Shown here in pieces: positions 10,186 through 21,950 of a stretch of DNA of 64,000 nt. The stretch is from positions 57,393,352 to 57,457,351 of the forward strand of contig JAPFBE010000003.1 of NCBI GenBank assembly GCA_034336665.1. Direction: 5' to 3'. The translations under genes were made by a program, and so were the position numbers. This stretch comes from Luscinia megarhynchos. Taxonomy: Eukaryota; Chordata; Aves; Passeriformes; Turdidae. The notes beneath the pieces are model-generated. The model had not been told where the DNA came from and made no database searches. It saw only the letters and a program-made list of their open reading frames with translations. Within the stretch, counting starts at the first letter, position 1. Each line of letters starts with the position of its first letter.

Positions 10186-13100
10186 CTAATTTCCCATAGG
10201 TAAAAATGATAACATGTAAATATTTTTGTGCCTCACAGGAGTTATTTTTAAATTTTATGCAAATAAAAGAACTCAAATCACTACAAGAAACAAAGAATGA
10301 GACATCTTGGCTGTGTATTTAGGACAATTATCTGGACTTTTACGTTATGTAGAGGAAAGAATTTAATGACTGTTTCAACAATGTTTCTTAGTAGTGCCAG
10401 TGGGACTGCAGGCATTTCCTTCCCCTGTGTGGGCCCTGAACATCTCAGCTGGTCAGCTCTGCTGTATGGAAGAAGGGATGAGGCAGCTCTCAGTTCCGTC
10501 TGTATTGCAGCTCTATGCAGGAGGTCACTTTAGCCTGGCTGTTCCCACTTCTGTCTTTTTTTTCCCCCCCACGTCTCTAGCATAATATTATCTGAGACAT
10601 TTATCCATCTTTTAAAGTTGTTTGCAATCTGTTAAAAGAACAAAAGTTATTAACTATAGGGTATTTTCTATACAGAATTAGTCCTTTTGGGCCATGTCTT
10701 CATTCCTTTCACAACTAATTTCTGCCTTCCCATTCACAGCTCCAGCCCTAGGACTCCAAACTCATGAATGTCACACCTACCCACACAACAAGCTGATGTT
10801 CCTTTACAGATCTTGTTCTTTCCATAAGGCTCTGCATCTCTTCCATCTCCCAACACCTGGATCTTGCTTCTCCACACATTCCTGATATCATCGTTATTTA
10901 CATTATTTATTTGATTAAAATATACTTTATTCTCTTTTTTAGTGAATTTCCTTTTATACTATTTTGGTCGGTTTTTGGGGTTTTTTGACATCATTGCTAG
11001 ATCAGACTCTTGCACTCTGAAACAGTCTTGCTTCTCTATTCTTCTCCCTATTCTGCAACTACCTTCACACCCCAGCAATGCTGATAGGGAATATTTTCCT
11101 CTCCTAGCCTAGCAGGAGACTTGCTGCTCCTCCCATTCCTCCCTTCCCTCTGCTAATGACCAGGAAGTGAGACGAACAAGATTGACAGCCTCTGAAGCAT
11201 GGAAAGTGCCATCTGGGCTTTGTAGATTGAAAATCTTATTAGTTTTGCTTCCAGCCAAGTTGTGCATACGGAACAGAGCAACTGGGGTAAGGAAAAGTGC
11301 AGCTAGGGGGATAGGGAAGACCAGGAGGGAATGACTAGGTAAAAATGCAAATAAAGAAGAAATGCAAGGAGATAAAGGTAGGTGGTAGAGAGAAAGATTA
11401 TAGTATCCCATTTAATCCTTCCACCTTGCTGCCAGCTTTTCACAGCCTAAATCCTAAGGTAGTGTCTAGTCTAGATCTACAGACAGAGTTAGGCTTTGAA
11501 GTCTCACCACAGATGGATTGTGTCTCACTGACCAAATGATCCACAAAACAGACTGCTGAGTTGTTTGGGTGGTTTAGCTGCAAGATGCACTCCAACTTTT
11601 GCTCTTATATTTTCCGCTGTGGAACAGAATAACATCTTGTTGCCTTCCTGCTCCCCAGAGCAATTAGATGGCCCTATATTCTGCCTTTCTGTCTGAGGCT
11701 TCCACTCTTGGGGTATGCCAAGTAATGTTCAGGAAGGACTTAGTCAAGGCTCCCATTGAAGACAAATTTTGCATAGGAATCTGATGCTAAAGCAGTTCGA
11801 GTAGGGAAATGTCTTCTTCAGTCTCTTGGGACTAAATGTAAGTCTCTCAGGAGATTACAGTCCTTTTGTTCTGTGTCCTTGCCTTTCTTCTTCCTCATCA
11901 GTATGTCTTGAGCTTTGCTTTCAGACTGCTCTCACACAAGTGGTTTTAGCATTAAATGTATTCACATTTGCCTTCAGCTACTGCAATGCCAGTGACCAAA
12001 TTGTTTCAGCCCCCAGTCCTAGTGCCTTTAGTGGGTGTAAGCAAGAGTGTGCAGACACTCCTCAGGTGATCTCACTCTGCAGGAGGCACTCTGGCAGCTG
12101 CACATCCCATGGCTTTCCCAGGAGCCCTTCTCCCTGCCTGCCTTGAAGGCTTCAGAAGCACACCAGAGACAGGGCAGGAGTGGTCAGGACACAGCCCTGG
12201 CTGTGCTGCCTCTGACAGATTCTTCAGCATCCTATTGACAGCTGGTGCTACTGATATCAGCCCCACAGCCATCATAATTTTTGCAAAGGCTGAGAGCAGA
12301 CCAAAGACTGGGGAAAGCCATAATCCAAATGCACTAGCTACAAAAAGAAAAAACTATTAGGGATGGAACGGACCAGGCTGTGCTGTGCTAAAACTGAATT
12401 TCCCCCCAAAGTCCTATCTTTCTCTGTACATTTCTTATGGGCTCATAACTGTCAACACAATTACACTTCCACTGCTTTGCAATGCATATGCTAATACATC
12501 CTTTGCAAGCACACCTGATAATTCTGGTAGAGCCTTGAAGCCTCAAAGCTGGCTTTAAATATTCATTCTCATTTATATTTTTCCCTTAATCCTTACATTT
12601 CTCTTCTGTATTCTTCTTAGAATCCAAATAAAACTGCAGAGTTTTAAAGCTTACATCCTTCTTTTTCCTTCCTTGTTTTTTTTTAAGGTGAATGGATGAA
12701 ACAAGAATATTCTCACTAACAGAGAGATTTGAATCTCTTATCTCAGAAGCAGCAATTTCGACTTCACCACTCTTTATCCAGTGCTCACACATCTTTCCCC
12801 CACCCTCCAAGATTAACATTCAACTACTAGACAACATCAACACATGTTAGTTAGTCATTGAAAACGGCTGTAGTTGTGGAACATTATGTGGATCAGCACA
12901 AAGCTTCTAAAATCTGTGCTTCAATAATTTTGTTAAATTCAGAGTTCAGATATGCCACCATCAACACAAGGTAGCCCACAAAGCATGAAAATAGCATAGG
13001 CTTATAAACCAAGTATTCTAAAATTCTCAGTGTCTTCAAGAAATAAAGGAAGCTGCTGAGGCAGGGAGCAGATTTCTCTTGGACACAAGGTTGTTGCATT

Positions 13101-13977
13101 AAATTTTGTTGAATGGACTGTTGAAAATTTGATTAGTTCTTCAAGGCTGATCTCATGATTGCAATAATATCTGCACTAACAACAAAAAAAGCAAAGCAGA
13201 TCAGACAGCCTTTCTATTCCTTAATCAATTCCCAACATTTCATGTTACCCATCTTGTTTGTAATCTCATTTTCAAAGCAGCTGTGTGGCCTAGCACTAAT
13301 ACAAGGGCACCAAAGACCAGGAGTCACTACTGTACTGCAGGAATGCCCAAATCAGCAAGCTCCTAAATATGCTTTGCGTTTTCTAATAGGACTTTCAGAG
13401 CATCTTGGAGCCCTTCGTGTTTGCTAAGAGACCTATGCTTTTGGCAGGAGCATAATGTTACTAGAGCCCTGCAGGGAGAGTTTGCATTGCTTCAGTCAAA
13501 AGGATCTGAAGGATAAGGTGGGTGCTTCTTATTTGTAGCAATAGTGTGAGACTTTTAGGTGCTTCCATGTGCTGGGTGACTTTTGTAAATGGGTGCTTAT
13601 TTAAACCCTATCTGAAACACTAGTGGACAAATGCAAGTATTTGTTTCTATATTCTGTCATAGATACTTATTGCAAGGGAGACCACCATGCTGCCCAAAAA
13701 TGATACAAGACATGGTGCATATGACCATAGCTGGATGCCCAGTGTGCTGAGCAAAATATGTGTATTTGACTGCACTTATCTATACAGACTCACAGTTAAG
13801 TGCCGAGATCTGACCAAATTACAATTTAGAAATTATTTAAAAAAGACTGAATCAACCCTAGAGTAATAATTATCTCTGCTGTGATTAATGAGAAGCCAGT
13901 GTTTTGGAACCTGACCGTATTCAATCCCCAACCAAAACTGCACCAGGCATTCATTCCTGTGAATACAAATACATGGA
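10186..13977. other. Mostly unique DNA with a GC-richer patch; no gene seen
   Basis: No repeat family is recognised. A GC-richer patch at about 12010-12260 carries short overlapping frames on both strands (11826-12146, 12047-12238, 12109-12360 plus; 12072-12275 minus) with no domain that I know. A short G/T-rich stretch lies at 10965-10987. The patch could be an unidentified repeat or a conserved element; I see no splice-bounded exon. Confidence 0.5.
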
Positions 13978-14066
13978 GACCTGGCTTCACAGCTGGTGCA
14001 AGCTGCCTTAGCCCCACTGCCCTCATGTGAATGGGCCTTAACTAGGCCAGCTGAGGAACTGGCTTA
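13978..14066. repeat. Ancient imperfect palindromic element (CAGCTGGTG type)
   Basis: The left arm CTTCACAGCTGGTGCAAGCTG (13984 on, split in two) and the right arm GGCCAGCTGAGGAACTGGCT (14045-14064) flank a centre containing CTCATGTGAATGGGCC. This matches the layout of a palindromic, MITE-like repeat I recall as abundant in turtles and crocodilians, whose arms read CAGCTGGTGTAAAT and ATTTACACCAGCTGAGGATC. Both arms are diverged here, as expected for an element predating birds. Family name not assigned. Confidence 0.5.
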
Positions 14067-15917
14067 GAAACTTACAGTCCACCCAAACACAGACTTTGTT
14101 TTATCAGGAAAGGAAAAAAAATAAAGAGTTTTCTAGGTTAAAAACTGCTCTGTGAAGTCCACCCTAGGAATACACACCCCCGTGTACAACTCACCAAAGG
14201 CTATTCCTGTTATTTTCTGCCTGTTTCTTTGTGTAAGCAAATACACAAATACACAGCTGCAAATACAAGCAATATAAAAGATATAAAAACATGGGTTTGT
14301 GCACATGTTGTTCAAAGATATTCTCTTACTTGACCATTATGTTTTTAGTGGTAAATCTCTGAAACAAAATCAGCCTCAACACCAACTCAGCTCACTTACA
14401 AAGGGAAAATGTATGCCTAAGGCAGAGGCCCAGCCAGATGAAAGGCAGCACATCCTTCTTCCCAGGGAGCTTAGGAGGGGTCAGTGCCTCTCCTCCCCAC
14501 CAGGCAGTGCTCGTTTTCCAAGACAATACTGTCTTTACACCGAGCTGTAGCAGGTGCTGTGCAGAAGGGAGACAAATTCTTACTTTTTTCACGGGATAAG
14601 AGAGAGTGCTCTCTGGGATAAAACTTCCTTTACACTGAAATGGGGACTGAAAATGGAGCAGGGGGTGGAATATATTTTCTTGCACCCTTTTCACCAAGAT
14701 CCACAAACAGATCAGAGCACGTAATTTGTATTGCATAGTTATGGACACTAATAAAAACAGCAGCATCCGTTTCTTTCTCCTAATTCTCTTAAAAAAAAGT
14801 AAATACTGCTAAGTTTAGCCACAAGGCAGCAAAAGCCTGTAATTCTTTTTCCCACCTACCATCTGTCCTTCTTCCTGTCAATCCTCTCCCCTTCTCCTCA
14901 TCCTGCTGCTACAGGCAGTGCTGTTTTGCAGGTAGCTTGGAAGCTTTGAAGTTTCCCCTCAGAAAGCTGATTATATAAATGTTAGTATATCTTCAGCTTT
15001 AAAGCAGTTGGATCATCTCAGAGCGTTTTACTAATTTTTCAGAAGGTTTTATACCGTTCTTTTTTCAGTGGGGATTTTTCAGAGATTATAAAGGGAGAAG
15101 ATGAATCCAGAAAGCAACCGAAACTGTCAACAAAAGCATTTTTGAGAGAAGTGGTGTATTGTGACAGGATGTCATATTCAGATCTAGATTGTGCCCATGC
15201 ATTTTCCATAAATACCAATTTTGCTAATATTGTGGATAGTAATTCAAGGGTTTCTTCCCCCTATTGTACTTGGAAGAACAGCAGTGTGAATAAAATTTCT
15301 AAAAATATTTTATCCATATTTCTAGAAATAAATTATAATAACCATGTGAATATCTTCCCTTGATAAAGGTTTGGAAGTAAAGGGGTTTGTTTTTTTTTTT
15401 TTAATCAATGTGTTAGGAGGGATTGTTTGTTTGTTTTGATTTTTATGGAAATATGCATTTTGTTGTACTCTCCCATGGCGTAATGATGCTTGGGGGTTTT
15501 TGTAGGTGAGGAGTGTGATTCTGAATGTAATATTCTCCACAAACTCTACAGAGGATTTTAATGAATAAGTATGTTTTGAAAGAACTGTCATTACTGGGAT
15601 CTTTTATAATGTGTTTGAAAGCTTCTCCCATCACTTATGCTTGCTGTCTCCCGGTAGAATTATAATGTATTGGAAAGATAACATCTATCTGGAGATATAT
15701 TTTAAATACTTCTATCAAAAGCATTCTAGGTTATTAAAACAGTTTTTATGCAAGCAATTATGCCATGCAATCAATGCAAAACACTCTAAAAGAGACACAC
15801 AAAAATATTCAAAGCAATAAGGAAAACTATCAGCTTTCCCACTTCATTTCTTCCTAAAACCTAATGGCATATGGGATCACATCTCTAAACAAAAAGCAGT
15901 GCCCTAAAATGCAAAGC
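14067..15917. other. Unique DNA, no gene seen
   Basis: Contains a 13-base T run at 15390-15402 and nearby TTTG repeats at 15426-15440. The minus-strand frame at 14392-14766 (about 125 codons) overlaps a plus-strand frame and shows no domain, so I do not call it. Confidence 0.5.
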
Positions 15918-15995
15918 CAGGTCCTCAAATGTATTCAGGCACCTATATCCCACTGATGCCAGAGGAGCCAAGTGCCTAATTTCCATTTGATTCTG
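15918..15995. repeat. Ancient imperfect palindromic element (TTAGGCAC type)
   Basis: The left arm TCAAATGTATTCAGGCACCT (about 15926-15945) pairs imperfectly with the right arm GTGCCTAATTTCCATTTGA (about 15972-15990), with TCCCACTGATGCC near the centre. The arm and centre sequences match a palindromic archosaur/turtle repeat I recall, with arms CAAAGGTATTTAGGCACCTA around a CCCATTGA core. It is strongly mutated but symmetry is still visible. Confidence 0.55.
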
Positions 15996-17087
15996 TGTGT
16001 TTGTCAGGTTTGAGCCTCAGATATGCATTATCTTTTACCTTAACTGCCAGTTATCTTTTTTAGTTAGTGCTAAAGGCATCTCAAGATGTGGTATCATTTG
16101 CTATGCACATCACTAAACAATGAGTTCAAGAACAGAGAGGGAGAGTGGTTGCCAGGTGCCTTCCAAATAAAAAAGATTATAAAATCAATTGCTATAGCTG
16201 CCAGGTAGTAATAATAAATCAACAACCAAAATATGCAGCCTCAAATTTTCCTCCAAGATCATAATACTTTTTTGTTTTCTCTAACAATTTTTTCTATTTT
16301 TGGTTATTTTCTTTTAGATAAGTAAAAATCATTGTAGTGACTATCATAAGTCTTTCAAATGCTGCAGTAATCATACCTTTCTAAATTTCTTGAGTTGTCT
16401 AATGATGACATCAAACAATGTACTGCAGGTGATTATAAGGTGTGTGGAGGGGGAGTTCCATTCAGTGAGAAGATAAAAATAATGTAGATGAAAGGAGCAT
16501 ATCTTTTATAAGACAGAACCCAAGCAATTTGAGGCAGAAATCCAGAAAAATATCACAAGTGTTGTTGAAATGATGAGTCACTTCGGCAGCATAAAAGTAA
16601 TCTATTTATCTACATTTCTACCAAAGGCTTTGAATTTCTGTTTCTCAGATAGTAATATAGATATTAAAGTACTTTGAAAAAAAGTTCAATTTTGCTTTAA
16701 GGCATGAGTTTTCTCTTTAATGTGTTTCCCCTCTTTCACAACACGTCTATTTAGCATTATCTTTTATTGCTAATTTTTGCTATGCACTATATATACTAGC
16801 ATATATATATTTTATAAATACGTACATATTTCTGTGATAAAGAAATACTATAATCAGCAGTTTAGATAATTTACTTGTCAAATAACATTATGTAAATAAA
16901 TGTTCTGGTCTTGCTGATGTTAAATCAGAAAGCCAAGTGACTAAATAGAATTTAACAGAAATCTATTAGTGACTTCTCCTGATAGTACAACTACATGTTT
17001 TTCTTCTTTTTCATCTGTATAAGTCTCTTTCACTCAATACACATATTACTATATCTAGGTTTCTAGTTGTCCTTTTCTGTTATATAT
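15996..17087. other. Unique AT-rich DNA, no gene seen
   Basis: About 1.1 kb with no recognised repeat. An alternating TA/AT stretch lies at about 16785-16815. Confidence 0.55.
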
Positions 17088-17235
17088 CTTCATGGGAACC
17101 ATTATCCTTATTTTATAAATGGGGACACTGAGGCACTTGAAAATAACTTGCAATTTACAAGGAAATTACTTACAATTACAAGGAAAGCCATAAAAAGAAT
17201 GGAAGTCAGTTTTGTCTGGTTCAGTACTTTCAGGC
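17088..17235 (+). mobile_element. MIR-type ancient SINE, 3' half
   Basis: CATTATCCTTATTTTATAAA and TGGGGACACTGAGGCACTTG at about 17099-17140 match the most conserved stretch of MIR elements (CCCCATTTTACAGATGGGGA then AACTGAGGCACAGAGAGGTT). It is followed by AACTTGC and, further on, GGAAGTCAGTTTTGTCTGGTTC, resembling the GGATTTGAACCCAGGTCTG end. A local duplication of TTACAAGGAAA (about 17155 and 17177) breaks the middle. MIR is an old amniote SINE family; the copy is far too decayed to be active. Confidence 0.75.
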
Positions 17236-19497
17236 ATTGACAACACATACTCAAATACAGTGCTAAAATTTTATTTTGATTTAGATGGGATGCTACATTT
17301 GTATCCCAAGTAAAGAATTAATTTACAGTAAAGAATTCTTAATTTAAGAATTAAACGTTTATCCCAATAAAATAGGACTTAAAAAATTGGATTATATGTG
17401 TGCACATTTCTTTAATTTCTTCACTACATGATGCTGTTTTAAATGCATCATTTTTTTGGAAATACAGTAGAAGAAATGACTTTCCAATACTTGTCCTATA
17501 TCATACATTCAGGGCTCTATCAGTACAGTACCTTGATTACCAGATAAATGCTGGCTGTTGTCTCCTCTGAGCTCTTTTCACTTTCAGCAGTATAATTTTA
17601 TGTTAAGGTTTAGTGACACAACAATTGAATTGCATAAATCTGCTCATTATACCACTTAAATTGTGAATTTCTGTTGTAGGCTATAGGAAGACAAGCTTTA
17701 TAAATACTGCAATGCACACATCAAAAAAAACAAAACAAGAAAACCAACACACCCACATCCACCCAAGACCAGATGTTTTCATTAAGCACTGAATGTGTAA
17801 ATATACACATTAATCATTTCTCTTTTTTCTTCATGTATAATTTGCCCTGCTATTTTCAATTTCATTTGATATGGATTTTCTTTTTGAGTTAGGTCCTTCT
17901 CTAGATAGGTTTGTTAACTAGAATCATAATCTTTTGATTCTATCTTTTCATTTACTCCTTAAAAAGAAGATACATCATTCTGAAGCCTAATTTAGACAAT
18001 GCACAAACTATTCTCTTTTCTCACACACAAAGAGGGATTACAAGGTGTTGCAATACTGTGTTTTGCTAATTATTTAAGGTTTCTAAAAAAAATAGAAATA
18101 TTAGACAGTAAGCTGCCTGAAGCAAATTACATTGGGAAGATGGAATTATGTCCATTAATTGGGAAAAAAGAGGATTTGTGTAAGAATGATCCTTAATAAC
18201 ATGGAACTGACATTATCCAAACTGCAACCAGTTCTGCACCCCAGATTTCAAGCAATTTTGTCACAGCAAAAGCAGGAGGCTAACACCACACTTTCCTATC
18301 AGCCTGTGTGTGCCACATCTACTCATCGGAGTTCTTGGCTCATTTGCATGCCTCTGCCACTCACCCTGGAATTTATTGTGGTAGGACTGCATCTCAGACT
18401 TGGCTCAGAGCCAGAGCCTACTTCTTTCTCCCTTTATAGCTAATACAATATGAAAGTCACTAACAAAAAGACTTTCATGTCAAATTACAGGGAAAAAAAT
18501 CTCAATTGCCTAATAGGATTTTAAATTCTTATCATACTGGTGACTTTCTGTAAGTAATAACATTTGAAAAGAACGACTTAGCTGATGTTTTCTTCAAATA
18601 CTCTCTATGCATTGTAAGTTTTCTTACAAGCTGTGATATACTGCTCTTCTATTACTGCAGAGACGATACAGGACAATGGATCACGGTTACACAGCCCTTC
18701 TCTTATGTTCCTGTCCAGCTGGGCTTAATATCTTATTAAAAGTACTAGCTCAGGTTGTGCATATATTTCTGTTTGGTGTAGATGTCAGGCCTATTTTTTA
18801 TACCTACAGGAAGATGGGTTTTTATGTATATACGCATATATGATGAGTAGATGTACATATATTCAACTATTGCCACAAAAATGTGTGTGAAGGCAGAAAT
18901 ATAGTATGCATAAATATACACTTTTATCTTTGAGATTACTGTCCTTCTAACTGTATTCACTCCTAAACAATGTTAATGTTACTAAACTTGCTATTATGTC
19001 AGCAATATGGAACTGCAGTTCTGCGCAGACTAGTTTTGTGTCCAGGACCAGTAACCAGTTCCATTACACTTCTATAATGTTCTTTTCTTTTTCACCCCCT
19101 CCACACCTCTCCTTCAAATTCTCGAGAGCAGTCTGGGCAGATATTTGGGTAAGGAGATTAAGACAGGCTTTGATGCCTCTCCCCAAATACTCACACTCTC
19201 CCTTGTTCCACCAAAGTTTCAAACACCTGCAGGTGCTTCTAGAGAGCAGGACCGTGGGAAGAGGTGGAATTACAATAGTCATACAAACTCGCCAGTGCTA
19301 AGTCATTTCTGATTATTATCCCCATAAATTATCACAATTGAATTATGCAGCTTGATAGTTTCTAATAGTATAGTTCTTCTCCTGGTTACAATAGACTTCA
19401 GGTAGGATTAGGATCACAGTAGAAATAAATGAAAAAAGATTTAACCCTCAGTTATATAGTTCTCATCTAACTCAGACTCCTGACACAACTTTGCCCA
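17236..19497. other. Unique AT-rich DNA, no gene seen
   Basis: Holds a perfect 19-base palindrome (AATTCTTAA-T-TTAAGAATT) at 17334-17352 and an A/C-rich tract at about 17723-17765. The frames at 17999-18443 and 18996-19301 have no recognisable domain. Confidence 0.55.
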
Positions 19498-19926
19498 TCA
19501 GTGACAAGTGGTGTCCCTCAGAGGTCTGTATTGGGACCAGTGTTATTTAATATTTTCATTAAAGACATGGACAGAAGGATTGAGTGCACCCTGGGAGGAC
19601 CCGAGTACACCCTTAGCCAGTCTACAGATGAATCCAAGCTGAGAAGTGTGCTTGACACACGTGAAGGATGGGATGCCATCCAGAGGGACCTGGACAAGCT
19701 CAAGAATTGGGCCCAAGGGAATCTCATAAATTTCAGCAAGACCAAGAGCAAGGTGCAGCATCTGGGTTAGGGCAAGCCCCAGCATCAACACAGGCTGAGG
19801 GATGGACAGATCAAGAGCAGCCCTGCCCAGAGGAGTTGAGGTGCAGGGGAGGTGCTGGTGCATGGAGGGTTGGACATGACCCAGCAATGTGCATTTTCTG
19901 TTTTCAATAGAAATCATTCTATGACT
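19498..19926 (+). mobile_element. CR1 LINE, broken ORF2 reverse-transcriptase fragment
   Basis: The plus frame from 19501 to 19770 encodes a recognisable CR1 ORF2 segment: GVPQRSVLGPVLFNIFIKDM corresponds to the conserved GVPQGSVLGP block of LINE reverse transcriptases, followed by IECTLG, AIQRDLDKLKNWA and KVQHLG. The catalytic FADD-type motif expected just after IECTL is destroyed (STDES in its place) and the frame stops right after HLG. Further frame-shifted CR1 remnants (VHGGLDMTQQCAF-like) follow to about 19890. The copy then jumps to a terminal CATTCTATGACTGA at about 19912-19926. Most of the 3' half of ORF2 is thus deleted. It is a dead copy, not a gene. Confidence 0.92.
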
Positions 19927-21663
19927 GACTCTTTTGTTTTAGAGAAAATAGAACATTTACAAGAATAAGGTATTATGAATTTTTCAGTTGAAATTTTTAA
20001 TCAAAGGTACTAGATACTACAGTGATAGAAGCTGTGTATATATTTTATATAATTCAAACCATTTTTTTTTAAATCTTACTTTGTTCCATTTGAAGTAGTG
20101 GTGTATTCATACAGTGTTTGAGGACTCAGGTGGACTAGCCATTGAAAGAGTAGGAGAGGTCCTAGCTTGTTTGCAGATAAGTGCAGCCTCCTTCAGTCCC
20201 CCTCATGTTATTCACTGGTGATAGCTAAATGAAAAAGGGTGTCACAGACACAGATGCACCTTTGGACCTCTCTTTAACCTGGTTTTTAAATAAGTGAAAG
20301 ATCTATTGGCAGTATGATACGCTTGAATTTTAGGTTAGCCCTCTTCTTCTGGATTTCAAGGCTAACTGACATATACATTGGGACAGAAATTTTATAGAAG
20401 AGAGAAACTTACCAGAAGAAATCAGATCTTACCTAATTTTACCTAGGCATATCTATTGCATCCTTTAGGACAGGGCTTCCATGATAAGCTTTCTTAATGA
20501 AACACTTAGAGATTAAAACTCTTCTCAGATGGAAGTCACATCCTTTGAGACCCAGAGAAATGAACAAGCTTTTCTTTGGCTATTCCGTACTCCAGAAATC
20601 TGAAAAGGATGTGGGCATATGGAAGAAAAGTAACAACTGCAACTCTGAGCTCATATTTTTAAGCACCTCATTGCTCTGCCCCTCAATCTGCCAGCCTTGA
20701 ATTTTGGCCAACCTTATACATGTATTATATTATTTTTAAGGGGTATATCTAGGTTCTAAATTATTTTTAATCCCTACAAAAATACATGTCTAATTGCTGG
20801 TTGGATCTGATTCAGAGTGGTGGATGAATTCCTTGATGAACAAGGAGCTCCATTTTGCATAAATTATTTCTGACACTTCAAATAATTTAATTTTCCAAAA
20901 TAAGCAGCAGTCAAGAAAACAATACATCTTTGACTCCATAAAGACATCAGTTTTCTCCTAGGAACATGATGAACAATTTAAGGAGCATTACTCCTTCTGT
21001 GTAATCTGGACCTAATTTTGAGTATTGTGTTCAAAGGTTTTAAAGTTTCTATTTTGCCACCTCAAATGGAGTTGCTTGATGTTTAATTTTGCAGGTAGTC
21101 AGTGTCCTCACAACTCATGAAATCTCACTGAAATGTTTTTTTATCCCTAGCATCCCATCAGTATACTGACATTTGCAAGCCATTGATCTAAACAGCAATT
21201 CATTTCAATGAAATTAAAAACTACAGAGAAGCAGGCAAGCAAAATAAATACCACAGTATAGAAAAGGCTGACTGCATTTAAAAGCTCTGGAGACCCTCAA
21301 ACTAAAATCATACACACATACACACATACTCACAGAGTAAATCCCAGCTGCTGTTGTGAACTAGTAAGAAAAACCAAGTCTAAGAATAAAACCCCTAAAA
21401 CTGAAGCCATGGTAGAGATAATTGAGTACTATACTTCCCACTCATTTTCCCCTTTAAATTGGATGTGTTTTGCTAGAAAACTGTTACAGCACCATGATGG
21501 GCTCAAAATGAAAGCACTATGTTATAGTGATATGTACTTATAATAATATCCAATATAAAATGTTGAAGTTATATTGCAGCATGATTAGCTTGGGTAAGCA
21601 TTCTCCTACTGGCAATAAAAGATAAGGCTGTCTTGAAAAAGTCTTCTTATTTGCCTTCTAATT
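19927..21663. other. Unique DNA, no gene seen
   Basis: No repeat family or exon recognised; short frames such as 20497-20700 have no features. Confidence 0.55.
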
Positions 21664-21950
21664 TTACCATAGAATAATGGAAACCAAGGATAGAAAACCC
21701 TATTGGGCTGCCTAGTTCATGTTGCTGCCAATGAAGAATTCATCATTATATTTTGGCTTTTAGCACTGATTATTCTTTTGCAACTTCCCTTTGGAGTCTC
21801 TTCTATATTATCTGACATATCAATATGAGGAAGGTTTTGTTGCTTTTCAGCCTGCATCTGACGTTCCTAATTCCAGTCCATTAAACATAGTGACAATCCC
21901 TTACACCTCTGCCAACATTTCCTCAATTTCTTGATGTCAGCATCCAGGTA
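21664..21950 (-). mobile_element. Old CR1 LINE 3' end (antisense)
   Basis: The plus strand begins CATAGAATAATGGAAACCAA and continues with TTGGGCTGCCTAGTTCATG, CTGCCAATGAAGAATTCATC, CTTCCCTTTGGAGTCTCTTC, AATATGAGGAAGGTTTTGTT and GACGTTCCTAATTCCAGTCC. This is the order found in the antisense 3' end of an old CR1 subfamily shared by turtles, crocodilians and birds, in which CATAGAAT is the element terminus. Divergence is high, so the copy is old. The 5' boundary (right side on the plus strand) is vague. Confidence 0.75.

Noticed and set aside
14392..14766. Minus-strand frame of about 124 codons
   Set aside because: No recognisable domain, overlaps a plus frame, and no splice signals that pair with another exon.
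19501..19770. A reverse-transcriptase gene
   Set aside because: Only about 90 codons of CR1 ORF2 remain, the catalytic FADD-type motif is lost and the frame stops early; it is a dead LINE fragment.
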